DNA of 64,000 nt from Selaginella tamariscina (taxonomy: Eukaryota > Streptophyta > Lycopodiopsida > Selaginellales > Selaginellaceae), in contig PUQB01000010.1 in assembly GCA_003024785.1 (NCBI GenBank), positions 375,456-439,455 of the forward strand, in the 5' to 3' direction. The notes under the pieces are model-generated. The model saw nothing but the letters and a program-made list of their open reading frames with translations, was not told the DNA's origin and ran no database searches. The position numbers and the translations under genes were made by a program. Of this stretch, positions 62,640-64,000 are shown piece by piece (the stretch's first letter is position 1; each line of letters opens with the position of its first letter).

Positions 62640-64000
62640 TGCATTTAATAAACATTATGGTAAGGTAATGGATATGACCTAACTTTCCACCGGGCCTTTT
62701 TCAATATTCAGGTGAATTAATAAAGAATTAAAATAAAGTCACACATTTATATGCATTGTAAAGTTCATGTGATAAATTTCTTTATACGGTAGACTTGATA
62801 GTGTTGACTGGGTCGTGCGAAATTATTCAAAACATATATTTAAAGAATTTCATTACAATTTAAGAAATTAGTTTGGCACACTTAAATATTCATAAATAGG
62901 CATACAACGTTAATATTAAGGTGCATTATTTAGAAAACTAATTAATGTCCTTGGCAATGAAGAGAGCACCATAAATTTCTTAATATAGAGGATATTTATT
63001 CAATTTTTATTGACACTAAGGACTATTTAAAAAATCTCTTAATGTTGAAGATCTTTGGTTAATATCTTTGACATTGAGGATTATGTAGAAAATTCTTTTT
63101 TTTCCTCCATAACGAGGACTATGTAAAAAATTTTCCTTTTCCTCGGCACCAAGGATTATATCAAAATTCCTCAATGTTAAGGATTTTCTATGTAGTTCTC
63201 ATAAATGTTTATTAATCTTTTTAATAATCAATATTGTTTGACTTTAGATTTATATATTTATGTAGTGTGTTGGTTTGTGTTTAGTAGTGATGATATGAAA
63301 CGGATATCATGAATGTATTTTAAACACATAGATGTATAAACAAACACCATGGTTAAGAATATTAATATAGAAATGGAAAATACTAGTAACTGAATTTAAA
63401 ATGCATTGCACTGTAATGTACTTAATTCCTTTTTAAATATAGGCACTGGGTCTATGAATGGGTATTAGGAAAATGATTTCGGTTCGGTTCGAGGTTGTAA
63501 TGGGGAAGAATGTTTTCAGACATAAACAAAATGCAATATAATGTGTGCAATTGTTTATGCCCATAAGAATTTATGGTACGGAGGTGCACAGCGCGAATTC
63601 ACCCCGCAGGTCAAAATACAACTTTGGATTTTAGACTTAAATAAATGTAATTTAAAAAGGTTATATTTTCAATTTTAATAAATTAACTTATGAATCTTTT
63701 AAAATTCATCATAATTCATTATGAATTTTAATTTCATTAGTGTCGATGTACCTCCTCAACCTTTAACACTCTAACCTAGTTCACAACATTTTGGTTTTAA
63801 TATATAAAATCTGTAAAGTATATCTTATGGCATATGCTTGATGTATTTATCTCATCGATGGACATGAACATGGACCTGATCTCTTTCTTATTTTATATTT
63901 GTAAAGTCAATCACTTTATTTAGCCAACTTCAATGAAAACACAAAGCTATTATGATGTGATCAGAAAAGGATGTGAATAGTGGCATTCCTGAAGCTGAAG
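62640..64000. repeat. Tandem duplication carrying the terpene synthase, unit 2 (cut by window end)
   Basis: Second copy of the unit starting near 59545. The last bases (GGCATTCCTGAAGCTGAAG) match the 3' flank of the MTPSL gene in unit 1 at about 60990-61012. A second MTPSL copy is therefore expected just beyond the window. Within the window it holds AT-rich non-coding DNA only. Confidence 0.85.

Overview
Organism. The window reads as nuclear DNA of a land plant, most likely a non-seed plant (moss, liverwort, hornwort, lycophyte or fern). Direct signs are intron-rich genes with GT-AG junctions, a plastid fibrillin, plant-type peroxisomal acyl-CoA ligases, an F-box/kelch protein, a plant-like tRNA-Asp and Ty1/copia fossils. 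Two genes point away from seed plants by established knowledge: a P5B-type (ATP13A2-like) ATPase, a class not known from seed plants, and a microbial-type terpene synthase (MTPSL), a class described from non-seed land plants. I cannot name the species.

Layout. Positions 1-11397 and 40386-49845 are the two arms of a large inverted duplication around a 29 kb spacer. Each arm carries, from the spacer outward, an Asn-rich membrane protein (C), an acyl-CoA ligase (B), a divergent acyl-CoA ligase (A) and a Ty1/copia fossil. B and A are head-to-head, B and C tail-to-tail, and both ligases end in the peroxisomal signal SKL. The spacer holds a decayed PIF/Harbinger transposase, an FCP1-like phosphatase remnant, a 24-exon P5B ATPase, a tRNA-Asp-like gene, an F-box/kelch gene in a GC-rich island, a 2.8 kb tandem duplication of non-coding DNA, two related small-protein genes flanking an intact fibrillin gene, and a 4.1 kb DNA transposon with about 75 bp inverted ends and an unusual DDE-like transposase.

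Right flank. Outside the right copia fossil (47871-52559) lie poorly recognisable DNA (52.6-54.4 kb) and a nest of non-coding LTR-like repeats (54.4-59.1 kb) with three generations inserted in each other and clear 5 bp target duplications. The window ends with a tandemly duplicated unit carrying the MTPSL gene. The second unit is cut off exactly where a second MTPSL copy should begin.

Reading the genes. Many host genes are broken by single-base deletions near short homopolymers. Where two arms exist, the two copies often miss different bases, so one copy supports the frame lost in the other. This looks like residual long-read indel error, or young independent decay, rather than shared ancient pseudogenes. 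The fibrillin gene is intact over seven exons. No operon-like system is expected here. The likely functional themes are peroxisomal acyl activation (A, B), endomembrane cation or polyamine transport (P5B), plastid lipid bodies (fibrillin) and terpene specialised metabolism (MTPSL).
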